A stretch of 35,312 nucleotides of DNA from a virus, in IMG/VR virus record IMGVR_UViG_3300025030_000291, positions 1-35,312 of that record; one strand, written 5' to 3'. The translations under genes were made by a program, and so were the position numbers. Under the pieces are notes generated by a model. The model was given only the letters and a program-made list of their open reading frames with translations, did not search any database and had not been told where the DNA came from. Below are positions 14,568 through 22,616 of this stretch, one piece after another (positions within the stretch are counted from its first letter, which is position 1; each line of letters starts with the position of its first letter).

Positions 14568-16448
14568 CTATCCTTGCCACAAAACGCGCGGCGTGTATTT
14601 TAGATATTTGAGCGCGACCTGCGATACGTTGTCGGGTGACGCGGAATTAAACGCGTGTAAAACGAGGTTGTTTTTGCCGGGCAATAGAAACTCGAGGTCG
14701 CCGGTGTAGCCGTTCCTCAGGCTGGCCGCGTATTGAGGATCGCCGCCGCCCGCACACTCGCAAACCGGGTCGCCGCCGTTGCCGGTGTCGATCAGAATTT
14801 CATAATTAGCCACCGGCAGGATCACGCAAAGGCCGCCGCCGTCAAACGGTAACAGCAATATATAATCGACGCAAAAATCCTTCGCCGTTGAGCTTGAGCC
14901 GGTAACGCTGAGGCCGAGGTTCGTGTACACAACGGCCGGGTCCGCGTCCGGCGAAAATCCGATCAGCGGCAGGGACACGTCCCCGAGGTTGACAATCTGC
15001 CAGGGCGGGCTGCTGGCCGTCCCGTAAATAGTTTTAGTTTCACCATAGCCCCACGTATTACTAGGACCGTCGAAACCGGCCCACCGGATTGCAACGCCGC
15101 CGGTGTCTTTACTCTGGACCCTGGCGAATACCTTATAAAGGCCCGCCGCCTTTTCATATATCAGGCGGCCCGGGAATATCTTTTTTTCCACGTTTTTAAT
15201 AACTGAGTCGACCGGGTTGTAAAATGCCCCGTACCCGTCATGGGTTAGCGACCCTCCGACCGTGTAGCTCGTATCGAAGAAACCCGCAACCGCTGAAATT
15301 TGGCGATCAATAATAACCGGCGGGTTATCCATGCCGGTTTTACCTTTGCCGATCCAAAGGCGGTCGGCGGTTGCGGCGTTGCTTATTCGTGCCTTAAAGG
15401 TTGCCGGGGCCGTCGTGTCTATATCGTACGCCGTACAAATGAACGGGGCCCTGGCCTGAGGCGCGAGAATTTTCCCGTTGCTGATCGTGCAGTTATCAAT
15501 GTACACCGTGGGCGTCGTGTTGCCCGGGGTCCGGTCGGTTTGATATTTGAAATGGTCAATGGCGGCAAGGTTAGGCGCTCCGGCCACGGTGTCCGGATCA
15601 TTAAAATCGAAGAAAATAACCTGCCAGCCGCGGACGAAACAAAAGGCGCCCTGCCCGTGTCCGCCGTACGCCTGCCAGTTATCAGTCGCCCGGCCGATTG
15701 TCCATTGCCGGTAGTTTGACGAATCGGACCCGAGGCGGACCGTAACATATTCGTCGGTGTATTCAGGCCCGTCGCGGTATATCCATAAGGACACCCACCC
15801 CTCGTTGTCACCGGCGGCCAGGTACGGCGTAAAATCCAGCGCGTAACCGCCGACCCGGTCGCAGGTTGCTGAGGACGAGCCGGACGCGCCCAAAATTTTC
15901 CGGCTGTTAGTTCCCCACGCGATCTGGTTCGTATCTTGAAAAGTCCCCGTCCAAACTTCGCTAACGCCGTCGTCGGCCGCGTCCCCTGTAAATATCGTCA
16001 TGGTTGAGTCGAAGAGGGTCCGGTCGTCCTTTGCGGCGTACGGGTCCGCCAGCAATTCAACCACGTGAGACTGGCGGGCGCCTAACTCAAAAACTTTATC
16101 AAACACGGGCTCCGTAAATGATAGGTACGTTTCAAAATACACGTCCTCGAGGGTCGTGTCCGGGTCCGGGTTGTAGGTTAACGTATTGCGTTCGGCCTGC
16201 AGCTCAGCGTTGAGCGTAGCGGCCAGGGCCGCGAGGTCCGCCTTGTCACCGTCCGGGGCCTTGAGGAAAAAGGGAATCGAAATTATCAGCGGCTCGTAAT
16301 CGCCCGAGCCTGGCCTGATCCCGCGGCGCCGTTTACGCTCACCGGCCGCGGTGAGTTTCGGCGCCGGGATTTTGAAACCGTCCGCGATCCGGGTATTGAC
16401 CCCGTCGTTAAAATCAAAATCGCCTAAAAGTATTTTAGCCCTCGCCAT
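14568..16448 (-). CDS. Distal tail-like protein with carbohydrate-binding-like insert
   Basis: 626 aa; ATG 16446-16448 follows AAGGAGC, which also overlaps the tape-measure stop. The first about 150 residues (ILLGDFDFN..EPLIISIPFFLKAP..LNAELQAERNTLTY..ELLADPYA) match the pattern of distal tail (Dit) proteins, including the 'adenovirus-like' tail-tube adaptor part. The next about 350 residues are a series of beta-sandwich-like segments (GWVSLWIYRDGPEYTDEYVTV, TVYIDNCTI), consistent with inserted carbohydrate-binding modules ('evolved Dit'). The C-terminal 100 residues resume the Dit-like end. Binding of host wall sugar is inferred. Confidence 0.75.
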   Translation of the reverse strand: MARAKILLGDFDFNDGVNTRIADGFKIPAPKLTAAGERKRRRGIRPGSGDYEPLIISIPFFLKAPDGDKADLAALAATLNAELQAERNTLTYNPDPDTTLEDVYFETYLSFTEPVFDKVFELGARQSHVVELLADPYAAKDDRTLFDSTMTIFTGDAADDGVSEVWTGTFQDTNQIAWGTNSRKILGASGSSSATCDRVGGYALDFTPYLAAGDNEGWVSLWIYRDGPEYTDEYVTVRLGSDSSNYRQWTIGRATDNWQAYGGHGQGAFCFVRGWQVIFFDFNDPDTVAGAPNLAAIDHFKYQTDRTPGNTTPTVYIDNCTISNGKILAPQARAPFICTAYDIDTTAPATFKARISNAATADRLWIGKGKTGMDNPPVIIDRQISAVAGFFDTSYTVGGSLTHDGYGAFYNPVDSVIKNVEKKIFPGRLIYEKAAGLYKVFARVQSKDTGGVAIRWAGFDGPSNTWGYGETKTIYGTASSPPWQIVNLGDVSLPLIGFSPDADPAVVYTNLGLSVTGSSSTAKDFCVDYILLLPFDGGGLCVILPVANYEILIDTGNGGDPVCECAGGGDPQYAASLRNGYTGDLEFLLPGKNNLVLHAFNSASPDNVSQVALKYLKYTPRVLWQG

Positions 16449-16451
16449 TGT

Positions 16452-18956
16452 CTAGCTCCTTTTGACCCGGTACCGCGTCAACGTTGCGCCCTGCTCAGCG
16501 GCGGCCTCCTGGCCCAACGCCTCGAGGCGGTCGTCAACCGTTACGGTGATTAGATTATCAAGGCGGCCCTCGTCAACCTTGACCGCTATTTCCAGGCGGC
16601 CGCCGTTTGGATCTCCGCCCGCTGATCCTGAGGCGCCGCCTGCAACCCCGGCACCGGATACCGCGGCGGCCAGCTTGAGCCCGCCGCCAGGACCGCCGCC
16701 GAGCGCCGCGCCGATCTGGCCGGTGACGTCCGCCAGGACGCCGCCGAGGTTGCCTTTGCTTTTTGCAATACCGGCGCCGAGCAGGTTAATAATAGATTGA
16801 CCGGAATAAAACGGGTTGCCTTTGCCGCTCAGCGGTCCAGTTTTGGCCGGGCTAAACGGGAGGTGATCCGTAACGGTTGAGGCGACGCCGCTCATGGTAT
16901 CCCCGAGCGATCCTAGCATCCCGGTTATGCCGTCGATCAACCCCTGAATTATCCGCGTTCCTGAATCGTACAAAAGGCTGCCGAGGTCCCCGAGGGCGCC
17001 GGTGACTTGCCCGGGGATACCTGACACGACGCCGATCATGCTGCCGACGGCGCCGGACACCGCGCCGACGATCCCATTCCAGGCGCCGGAAATAACGCCG
17101 GATATTGCGCCCATTGCGCCGCTGATAATCCCGACGGCCGCGTTCCAACCGGCGGAAATTACACCGGACACCGCGGAAATAGCGCCGGACACGAGGCCCG
17201 TTATGAAACCCCACGCCGCGCCTATTATTGAGGTGATCGCGCTCCAAACGGCGCCGGTTACGGCGGTAACAACGCCCCACGCGCCGGACACTATAGCGAG
17301 GACCATTTGAACGTGAGCGGTTATTAGCGCGACTATGAACGCCCAAACGGCGGACAATACACCGGTAAACGCGGACCACGCCGCGCCGAGGGCGGCGGGC
17401 AAGTTTTGGAAAACGCCTATCAGCCATCCGGCAAAGGCCAGCAAGGCGCCGTACACGGTCCCCACCACGGCTGATACAACGAGCCAAACCTCAGTTAACC
17501 CGCGCAACGCGAGGGCGATTATATTTATTGCAACGCCTAACAGGGCGAACGCGACCATAACGATTGCGCCGATCACTATTGCCGCGCCCTCAAATGCCGG
17601 TTTCATGTTTTGGAATATCTCAATAATATTGTCAATTATCGGGCGGAATTGCTCCGCCGCGTCCTTAACGTTTGAAACAAAAACATCAATCGCGGCCTGC
17701 ACCGCCGGGTTATTCCAGGCGGCCTGCACCTTGTCGACGAACGCCTCAATATGCCCGCGGACGGTTTCAATAATTCCCATTATTGTCTCAACCTGGCCCG
17801 GGTCCATCAGCGTTGCAAGGCCGCCCTCGAGGCCGCCCGCGCTGAAACCCTGTATAAAGTTATCAAGCTTCGCAAAGGCGGCGACCACGGCCGAGGTTGC
17901 GGCCTCAGCCGCGGGCGCCAGCTTTTCCCCGATCTCAATTCCTAAAACCGTTACGTTTGCCTTGATCTTGTCAACCTGTACCTGCAGGCCCTCGCTCATT
18001 TTGCCGAACGCCTGATCCGTAGCGCCCGCGCTGTTCGCCATTGCGTCCAGCATTTGAGAAAACCGGTCGCCGCCTGATCCGGTGAGCGCCAGCGCCGCCG
18101 ACCCGGCCTCAACCGATCCGAATAATTCGTTAAGGCCGACGCCGCTCTCGCTGGCGCTGGCCTCTAATAGCTTGAGCGCGTCCTGCACGTTGCCGCCGCC
18201 CGCGATAAAGTCTTTGAACGATTGCCCGCTTACCTGCTGGAATTTTTCCCCGACCTCAGTTGACGAGTCGCCTAATTCGACGAACATTTGGCGGAGTTGC
18301 GTTGTAGCCACGGACGTGGGGACGCCCTGAGCCGTCATGGCGGCCAGGGCGGCGGTGACGTCCCCGAACTGTACGCCGAGGGACGCGGCCACGGGGTTGA
18401 CGTTGAACAGGCTCTTTGATAATTCCTCGAAGGTCGTGCCGCCCTTTGTTACGGCGGTGAACATTAAATCAGACGCCTGCTCGGCGCTGAGGGTCGACGC
18501 GCCGTACGCGTTAACGGTTGAGGTGATCCCGTCGACGGCGGTTTCTAATTCAACGGCGCCGCCGCGCGCGGCCTTTTGCGCGGTTTCCAGGAACGTAAAA
18601 ACGTTGTCGGCCGGGACGCCTTTGCTCAAGGACTGATAAAGGGCGGGGATCACCTTGTCGGGCAAAACGCCGAACTCGGTTGAAAAACTTTTGACCTGAT
18701 CGTTCATTTGCCCCATAGCGCCGTCGCTGATCCCCGGCAGCAGGGTAAAAACTTCGTTCATTCCGGTTTCAAAGTTTTTGAACGCGTTAAGACTGAGGGC
18801 GGCGCCGCCTATCATAGCCGCGCCGATTCCGACGGCCGCCAGGCCCGCGCCCTTGAGCAGCGGGCCAAACTTGCCACCGGCGCCTGCGAGCTTAGTATCA
18901 AAGGCGGCGGTATCAAGGCCCAAAACCGCGGACAATTCTCCCACGTTAAGACTCAA
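16452..18956 (-). CDS. Tail tape measure protein (TP901 type)
   Basis: 834 aa; TTG start at 18954-18956 after AAAGGAGG. The N-terminal 350 residues match the TP901 core region (PADNVFTFLETAQKAARGG, EQASDLMFTAVTKGGTTFEELSKS, GVPTSVATTQLRQMF, AFGKMSEGLQVQVDKIK). Hydrophobic helices follow (about 460-545), then a Gly/Ala/Ser/Trp-rich repeat zone (about 550-650: GAISAVSGVISAGWNAAVG, GAMGAISGVISGAWNGIVG) with a period near 20-24 residues. The protein sets tail length; by the usual 0.15 nm per residue, about 125 nm. The C-terminal 150 residues are flexible and Gly-rich. Position after the frameshifted chaperone is canonical. Confidence 0.93.
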   Translation of the reverse strand: MSLNVGELSAVLGLDTAAFDTKLAGAGGKFGPLLKGAGLAAVGIGAAMIGGAALSLNAFKNFETGMNEVFTLLPGISDGAMGQMNDQVKSFSTEFGVLPDKVIPALYQSLSKGVPADNVFTFLETAQKAARGGAVELETAVDGITSTVNAYGASTLSAEQASDLMFTAVTKGGTTFEELSKSLFNVNPVAASLGVQFGDVTAALAAMTAQGVPTSVATTQLRQMFVELGDSSTEVGEKFQQVSGQSFKDFIAGGGNVQDALKLLEASASESGVGLNELFGSVEAGSAALALTGSGGDRFSQMLDAMANSAGATDQAFGKMSEGLQVQVDKIKANVTVLGIEIGEKLAPAAEAATSAVVAAFAKLDNFIQGFSAGGLEGGLATLMDPGQVETIMGIIETVRGHIEAFVDKVQAAWNNPAVQAAIDVFVSNVKDAAEQFRPIIDNIIEIFQNMKPAFEGAAIVIGAIVMVAFALLGVAINIIALALRGLTEVWLVVSAVVGTVYGALLAFAGWLIGVFQNLPAALGAAWSAFTGVLSAVWAFIVALITAHVQMVLAIVSGAWGVVTAVTGAVWSAITSIIGAAWGFITGLVSGAISAVSGVISAGWNAAVGIISGAMGAISGVISGAWNGIVGAVSGAVGSMIGVVSGIPGQVTGALGDLGSLLYDSGTRIIQGLIDGITGMLGSLGDTMSGVASTVTDHLPFSPAKTGPLSGKGNPFYSGQSIINLLGAGIAKSKGNLGGVLADVTGQIGAALGGGPGGGLKLAAAVSGAGVAGGASGSAGGDPNGGRLEIAVKVDEGRLDNLITVTVDDRLEALGQEAAAEQGATLTRYRVKRS

Positions 18957-18976
18957 TACCGCCGCCTCCTTTTAGC

Positions 18977-19599
18977 TTATAACGTTGCCAGAAAATAACG
19001 CTCACCGGCAACCGGGTCGCTTATCACGTCCGCGCCGCCGTCCATCGCCTCAAGCTCACCCTGCCAGCGGGACCACGGGCCGAGGCCCCGCAACAGAACA
19101 AGAAACCGCCGGAACGTTACCGCCTTAACCGCCTCGCAAAGGTCCAGGTTATACTCGCGTTGAAAATCCGCCTCAATAAATGCCCATTTATTGAATATCA
19201 GGCGGACAACCCGGTCGCCTCGCTCGGGGTCGTCGGCGCGTTTCCCTCAGCGTCCGGGTCCGCGCTTGGAAGGTCAACCCCGGCCCTGGCCGCGTATTCC
19301 ACGATCAGGTCCATCAGGATCACCGCCAGGCGGTCGGTGCTGAGCCCTTTGTCGGTCCAGGCGGTCAACGTGTCCGCCGGGACAATATCGGCGGCCAGGT
19401 CAAACACCTCGGCCTCGCTGAGGTCCTCGCGGGCCCGTCCCTCTACATTCCAGCGGGCGACCTTGAGAGTCACCGCCGCGGGCAATACCGCGGGCAGGGT
19501 CCAGTCCTTGCCATACAGGCGCCGGATCAGCGGCTCCGCCTTTTCCTCAGCGAACGCCGCGTCGTAGTCCTTAAAGTTGCTGCGCCCTCCGGGGATCAC
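18977..19599 (-). CDS. Tail assembly chaperone, frameshifted long form (GT-like)
   Basis: Sharing the start of the short chaperone, a -1 shift at the slippery heptamer G GGA AAC (19240-19246) joins residue about 120 to a second frame that is open from just before the site to TAA 18977-18979. The second frame has no start codon of its own; it encodes RLIFNKWAFIEADFQREYNL and FRRFLVLLRGLGPWSRWQ, the hallmark of the Gp15-type half of the chaperone in Gram-positive siphoviruses. The fusion would be 207 aa. Long and short forms, at a set ratio, load tail tube subunits on the tape measure, whose gene follows 20 bases downstream. Confidence 0.88.
19198..19599 (-). CDS. Tail assembly chaperone, short form (G-like)
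   Basis: 133 aa; GTG start immediately after the TAA of the major tail gene, with GGAGCG about 10 bases upstream. The sequence FKDYDAAFAEEKAEPLIRRLYGKDWTLPAVLPAAVTLKVARW and DLIVEYAARAGVD is typical of the first half of siphovirus tail assembly chaperones. Normal termination at 19198 gives this abundant form; a minor share of ribosomes shifts to make the longer product. It acts with the tape measure during tail assembly and is not part of the virion. Confidence 0.85.
   Translation of the reverse strand: MIPGGRSNFKDYDAAFAEEKAEPLIRRLYGKDWTLPAVLPAAVTLKVARWNVEGRAREDLSEAEVFDLAADIVPADTLTAWTDKGLSTDRLAVILMDLIVEYAARAGVDLPSADPDAEGNAPTTPSEATGLSA
19240..19246 (-). other. -1 ribosomal slippery heptamer GGGAAAC
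   Basis: In the short chaperone frame the codons are GAG GGA AAC GCG, which is the X XXY YYZ form with X=G, Y=A, Z=C. A one-base backward slip reads GGG AAA C and enters the frame coding the second half of the chaperone. The other frame is closed by TGA immediately before this site, so the shift must happen at or after it, which makes the heptamer the only good candidate. Confidence 0.85.
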
Positions 19600-20034
19600 T
19601 TAGGACCACGCTCCTGAGCGCGTTAACGTTGTTTCCCAGTCCGCCAGGTCGTCGCGCTCACCGCCGCCGGGTACAACGTCCGCGCTGAACAGCGCGACCT
19701 TGACCGTACCGCCGGGCGTTGTTACCCGGTGCTGCTTGAGGCTGTCATCGCCCACCGCGTCCGCCAGCGCCTCGAGGGCCTCCTGGCCGGGATCACGGTC
19801 GCCGTTGTCCGGGTCCTCAAGATATTTCCCGCTGAGCGTTAGCTCGTAGGAACGCGACGCGACGACGTGTTCGTCAATTCCGGCGCTGTCAAAATCACCG
19901 GCGTCGGCGTCCTTTTTTCCCGGTTTTGGCTTAAACGAGGTTACGCCTTTGATCTCAACCCACACGGGAACGGCTATCGTTCCGGTGTTGATTTCAAAGG
20001 TCCAGCCGCGCGCCAATACTTTTTTAACCGTCAT
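19600..20034 (-). CDS. Major tail protein (tail tube)
   Basis: 144 aa, ATG after AAGGAGGCGG. It has the length and character of siphovirus tail tube proteins: an N-terminal strand (RGWTFEINTGTIAVPVWVEIKGVTSFKP), a loop (KKDADAGDFDSAGIDEHVVASRSYELTLSGKYLEDPDNG), and a final strand pair (GTVKVALFSADVVPGGG). Stacked hexameric rings would form the tube. The gene lies between the tail terminator-like gene and the assembly chaperones, exactly the canonical place, and has a strong own ribosome site, fitting high expression. Confidence 0.85.
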   Translation of the reverse strand: MTVKKVLARGWTFEINTGTIAVPVWVEIKGVTSFKPKPGKKDADAGDFDSAGIDEHVVASRSYELTLSGKYLEDPDNGDRDPGQEALEALADAVGDDSLKQHRVTTPGGTVKVALFSADVVPGGGERDDLADWETTLTRSGAWS

Positions 20035-20049
20035 GCTTTTCCGCCTCCT

Positions 20050-20493
20050 TTATGTTTCCCTGTTCGTTGACGCCGCGACCTTGACGTGTAGCGAATAATT
20101 CAAAGTCCAGCGCGCCCGGCCGTTATCGTCCAGGCCAATTAACACCGGCGCCGTTTGTAGCGCCTTGCAATATACAACGTCGGCCTCGGCGTCCCCGCCG
20201 GGGTCCATGACGGTATATTCCAAACCCTGCAATACATCATAAATTTGAACGGCCAGGGCGTAACCTAGCTGCGGCACCCCGGCTGCTGAGCGCGTCATAA
20301 CTTGCACCCGCGGCTCGTCATAACCGAACGTCGCGGCTCCTGAAAAGTCCGCGCCGCCGTACGGTGAAAACACGGCGGCCAGGTCCGGCGCCTCAGGCAT
20401 GGCAACGATAAACGCGTTACCACCCGCCTCGTCCGGCTGATAATCAACGAGGCCGAGGCCGGTGCAATAGCGCGCAACCGCGACCGCGATCAC
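20050..20493 (-). CDS. Tail terminator-like / minor capsid protein
   Basis: 147 aa; GTG start overlaps the upstream stop as GTGA. The pattern VARYCTGLGLVDYQPDE..NAFIVAMPEAPD..VQVMTRS..YALAVQIYDVLQGLEYTV..VVYCKALQTAPVLIGLDDNGRARWTLNYSLHVK is that of small alpha/beta proteins placed between connector and major tail genes, which cap the tail tube and join it to the head. The final WTLNYSLHV strand is typical. Name depends on position; sequence identity to a specific family is not proven here. Confidence 0.7.
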   Translation of the reverse strand: MIAVAVARYCTGLGLVDYQPDEAGGNAFIVAMPEAPDLAAVFSPYGGADFSGAATFGYDEPRVQVMTRSAAGVPQLGYALAVQIYDVLQGLEYTVMDPGGDAEADVVYCKALQTAPVLIGLDDNGRARWTLNYSLHVKVAASTNRET

Positions 20494-20846
20494 GGTATCC
20501 TCGCCTGCATCCGTACGGCCAGGGCGCGGTTAAACTGGCCGCCCGCCCATTCCGTTAACGTAAGCTCGAGCCATTTTGCGCGGCGCCCGGCGTCGTGCTG
20601 CCACGTCAATTCTTCGTGTTGGCGGCGGGCGTACGGCGTATCGTAGAAAACAACCGCGTACAGGCCCTCGGGTTGAACGTCCCCGGACGCCTCAAGGTCG
20701 TGAACCTCAATCGGTACCGACCGGTTTGCATCCTCAAGGAACGCCTCCGCAACGTCCGCGACGGCGCCCGCGGCGGCCTGATGGACAATAGCCGCTGCAA
20801 TAGCCCGCCGGTCAAACCGCCAATTCACACTCGCGCCGCCGTTCAT
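20490..20846 (-). CDS. Minor capsid / HK97 gp10-type head-tail component
   Basis: 118 aa, ATG overlapping the upstream stop as ATGA. The motif YDTPYARRQHEELTWQHDAGRRAKWLE is characteristic of the minor capsid or gp10-like family in Gram-positive phages. An N-terminal helix (DRRAIAAAIVHQAAAGAVADVAEAFLEDANRSVP) precedes a strand. It works in joining head and tail; its exact position in the neck varies among phages. It sits in a chain of coupled connector genes. Confidence 0.78.
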   Translation of the reverse strand: MNGGASVNWRFDRRAIAAAIVHQAAAGAVADVAEAFLEDANRSVPIEVHDLEASGDVQPEGLYAVVFYDTPYARRQHEELTWQHDAGRRAKWLELTLTEWAGGQFNRALAVRMQARIP

Positions 20847-21151
20847 CCTAGAATCACCTCGCGGTGGTGGGCCTGGCCCGGTACGTTTTGCGGCAATTCT
20901 TCGAGGACCCTGTACACCCGGTCGCCGTACGTCACCCGGGAATTAAGCGGGGACGCCGGGGCGTCCGGCCTCAGGAAAACCGTGGCGCTTGAGACAACCT
21001 CGGAGCCGTCCGCGGTGTTCACGATCCGGCGGCGGCCCTCAAAACGGCAGGGCAGGTCCTCAACCTCAGCCCCGTAAATCGGGCCGTTACCGCCCGCGCC
21101 CTCGTACGGCTCGAGCGCGATCCGATCAGTCATAACGGCGGACGATATCAC
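20843..21151 (-). CDS. Head closure / stopper protein (gp16-like)
   Basis: 102 aa from GTG 21149-21151, overlapping the upstream stop as GTGA; ATG 21131-21133 is an alternative. The sequence is a small beta barrel pattern (IALEPYEGAGGNGPIYGAEVEDLPCRFEGRRRIV, ATVFLRPDA, SRVTYGDRVYRVLEE), with HHREVIL near the end. This matches head-closure proteins that plug the connector after packaging. The order adaptor, stopper, gp10-like, terminator, major tail is the standard one. Confidence 0.75.
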   Translation of the reverse strand: MISSAVMTDRIALEPYEGAGGNGPIYGAEVEDLPCRFEGRRRIVNTADGSEVVSSATVFLRPDAPASPLNSRVTYGDRVYRVLEELPQNVPGQAHHREVILG

Positions 21152-21516
21152 GCGGCGGGCTGGCCCAAAAGGCCGTGGCGGATTAAGGCGGCCCGGGCCC
21201 GCGGCGCCAGCCGTGGAGCCCGGGGCCCTGAATAATTCCCCACGCTGATCTGAGCCCCGGCCAGGCCGTCGATATCATTCGCCTCGCCGGTTTCGGCCCA
21301 CGCCTCAACCTGAGCGCAAACCGCGTCGTTAAGGTCCTGCAATAGGTCCGCGTCAGTAGGCAGGCCGGTGTCGTCGTCGGTGTCATACGCCGCGGTTATC
21401 ACGCTATCGATTAACTCGGTTGCGCGTAATATCAACCGCGTGGCGGCCGCCGGGGCGTCCTGGCCGGTCCAGGCCGCAACGTCCTCGGGCGCGGCGTAAG
21501 GTTCAACGGCGGCCAT
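21148..21516 (-). CDS. Head-tail adaptor (gp15/gp6-like)
   Basis: 122 aa, ATG sharing one base with the upstream stop (TAATG). It is helical: YAAPEDVAAWTGQDAPAAATRLILRATELIDSVITAAYDTD, then LQDLNDAVCAQVEAWAETGE, and a tail (QISVGNYSGPRAPRLAPRARAALIRHGLL). These are marks of DNA-packaging adaptor proteins that bind below the portal ring. The ISVG..S motif and the following helix are widespread in this family. Neighbours are the stopper and a small unknown protein. Confidence 0.8.
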   Translation of the reverse strand: MAAVEPYAAPEDVAAWTGQDAPAAATRLILRATELIDSVITAAYDTDDDTGLPTDADLLQDLNDAVCAQVEAWAETGEANDIDGLAGAQISVGNYSGPRAPRLAPRARAALIRHGLLGQPAA

Positions 21517-21704
21517 TACTTTTTGCCCTTGCCTTTTGCCGGGGCCTTTGCCTCAGCCTCGGCGGCCTGATCCCCTTTAGGCTCAGGCGGCGGCGCGGGC
21601 GGATCAACGGGCTCGTCGATTTCCTCAGCGCCAGGCACCGGCGGCACCCCGCGCGGGCTGTAATACGGCGTTCCCGATTTCAGTTTGTACCATTTCCCCG
21701 CCAT
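21516..21704 (-). CDS. Small protein with basic-acidic tail, unknown
   Basis: 62 aa, ATG two bases after the upstream stop. The N-terminal 20 residues (MAGKWYKLKSGTPYYSP) resemble a short strand motif seen in small head-associated proteins; the remainder is Pro/Glu/Ala/Lys-rich and probably disordered. It is located between a decoration-like protein and the adaptor. Function unknown. Ribosome-site evidence is weak, so it probably relies on coupling with the upstream gene. Confidence 0.55.
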   Translation of the reverse strand: MAGKWYKLKSGTPYYSPRGVPPVPGAEEIDEPVDPPAPPPEPKGDQAAEAEAKAPAKGKGKK

Positions 21705-21706
21705 GC

Positions 21707-22072
21707 TTACACGCCGACCCTGTATACACGATAGTCGCCGGTCATACCGGTTTCGGCGTCAACGTGAATCGTGCCGTCGGCCTGAGCAAACCGGCCGGAT
21801 TCAAGCGCGATCAGCGCCACGGCGTCCTGCGCCAGCGGGACCACGAGGTCGCCCTGGCCCGCCTGCGGCGCGGGCGGGTTTTCCCCGGCCTTAACGGTGA
21901 AGTCCTTTTCACCGGCGGTCGTGTTTGTTACCTCTATGAACAGGCCCTGCGTGTCCGAGGCGGGAATGATACCCACGTCGGCGTCCGCGATATCCGCCAG
22001 GACACCGGCGGCGGGCTGAGAGGTTGCGGCGTTTGCCGCGATTTCCGTAATTGTCAAAGTTACGTCGGCCAT
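21707..22072 (-). CDS. Possible head decoration or fibre protein
   Basis: 121 aa, ATG after GAGGTA. A clear beta-sandwich pattern (TLTITEIAAN, TQGLFIEVTNTTAGEKDFTVKAG, DLVVPLAQDAVALIALES, GTIHVDAETGMTGDYRVYRV) without cysteines. In phages with this gene order, a protein of this size and pattern next to the major capsid gene often decorates the head surface. That is inference from position and fold only. Confidence 0.6.
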   Translation of the reverse strand: MADVTLTITEIAANAATSQPAAGVLADIADADVGIIPASDTQGLFIEVTNTTAGEKDFTVKAGENPPAPQAGQGDLVVPLAQDAVALIALESGRFAQADGTIHVDAETGMTGDYRVYRVGV

Positions 22073-22106
22073 GCTTAATACCTCGTTTCGTGGTGGTGGT
22101 TAATGT

Positions 22107-22511
22107 TTACCGGCGGCCGCGGCCGCGCGGTTTGTCCTCAGGTACCGGGTCCGGCTCAGTTGAGGCGGCCGGGTCCTGATCCGCGCCATCATCCTCACCG
22201 GCGCCGTCGTCCTGGCCGTCCTTGTCCGGATTTCCTTCGCCCGGGTCCTGATCCTCAGCGTTGCCGGTTTCCGGGTCCTCGTCCCCGTTGTCCTCAGGGT
22301 CCGGATCGGCCGCGCCGGTTGTCACCGTTGCAACGCGTTCGGTTTTCCGGTCCGGGGTCCGGCGTGATCCCTTGCCGACGGCCTTGTATACCGGCCGGTC
22401 GTCGGGGTCGCGTTCCTCGGCCATCCTCTTTGCCTGAGCGGTCCCGGCCTCAACCTCCCAAACAAGGCCGGTCGACAGGTTCTTGAACTTAATCGTTTCA
22501 ACCTTTGCCAC
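22107..22511 (-). CDS. Small protein with long acidic disordered tail
   Basis: 134 aa, GTG start after GGGAGGGA. Residues 1-48 form a likely compact domain (KVETIKFKNLSTGLVWEVEAGTAQAKRMAEER) of a sort commonly coded beside phage capsid genes; residues 50-134 are an acidic Asp/Glu/Pro/Gly stretch ending in GRGRR. The gene lies just after the major-capsid terminator, so it either uses read-through or a promoter I cannot see. Possible head-assembly factor; unknown. Confidence 0.55.
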   Translation of the reverse strand: MAKVETIKFKNLSTGLVWEVEAGTAQAKRMAEERDPDDRPVYKAVGKGSRRTPDRKTERVATVTTGAADPDPEDNGDEDPETGNAEDQDPGEGNPDKDGQDDGAGEDDGADQDPAASTEPDPVPEDKPRGRGRR

Positions 22512-22529
22512 GGGGTCCCTCCCTCAGTT

Positions 22530-22587
22530 TGATATTAAAAAGGGCCCCGGCCCGCGCCGCTCTTTGCGTTGACGCGGCCGGGGCCCT
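22530..22587 (-). terminator. Rho-independent terminator after the major capsid gene
   Basis: Minus strand: AGGGCCCCGGC (22577-22587) pairs with GCCGGGGCCCT (22541-22551) in an 11-bp perfect stem, followed by TTTTTAATATC. The 21 bases 22530-22550 match 23686-23706 of the terminator upstream of the capsid promoter in 20 positions, so the capsid gene is bracketed by near-copies. Confidence 0.92.
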
Positions 22588-22616
22588 GTATTTCCGCCTT
22601 TACCGAGGTCGAGCTA

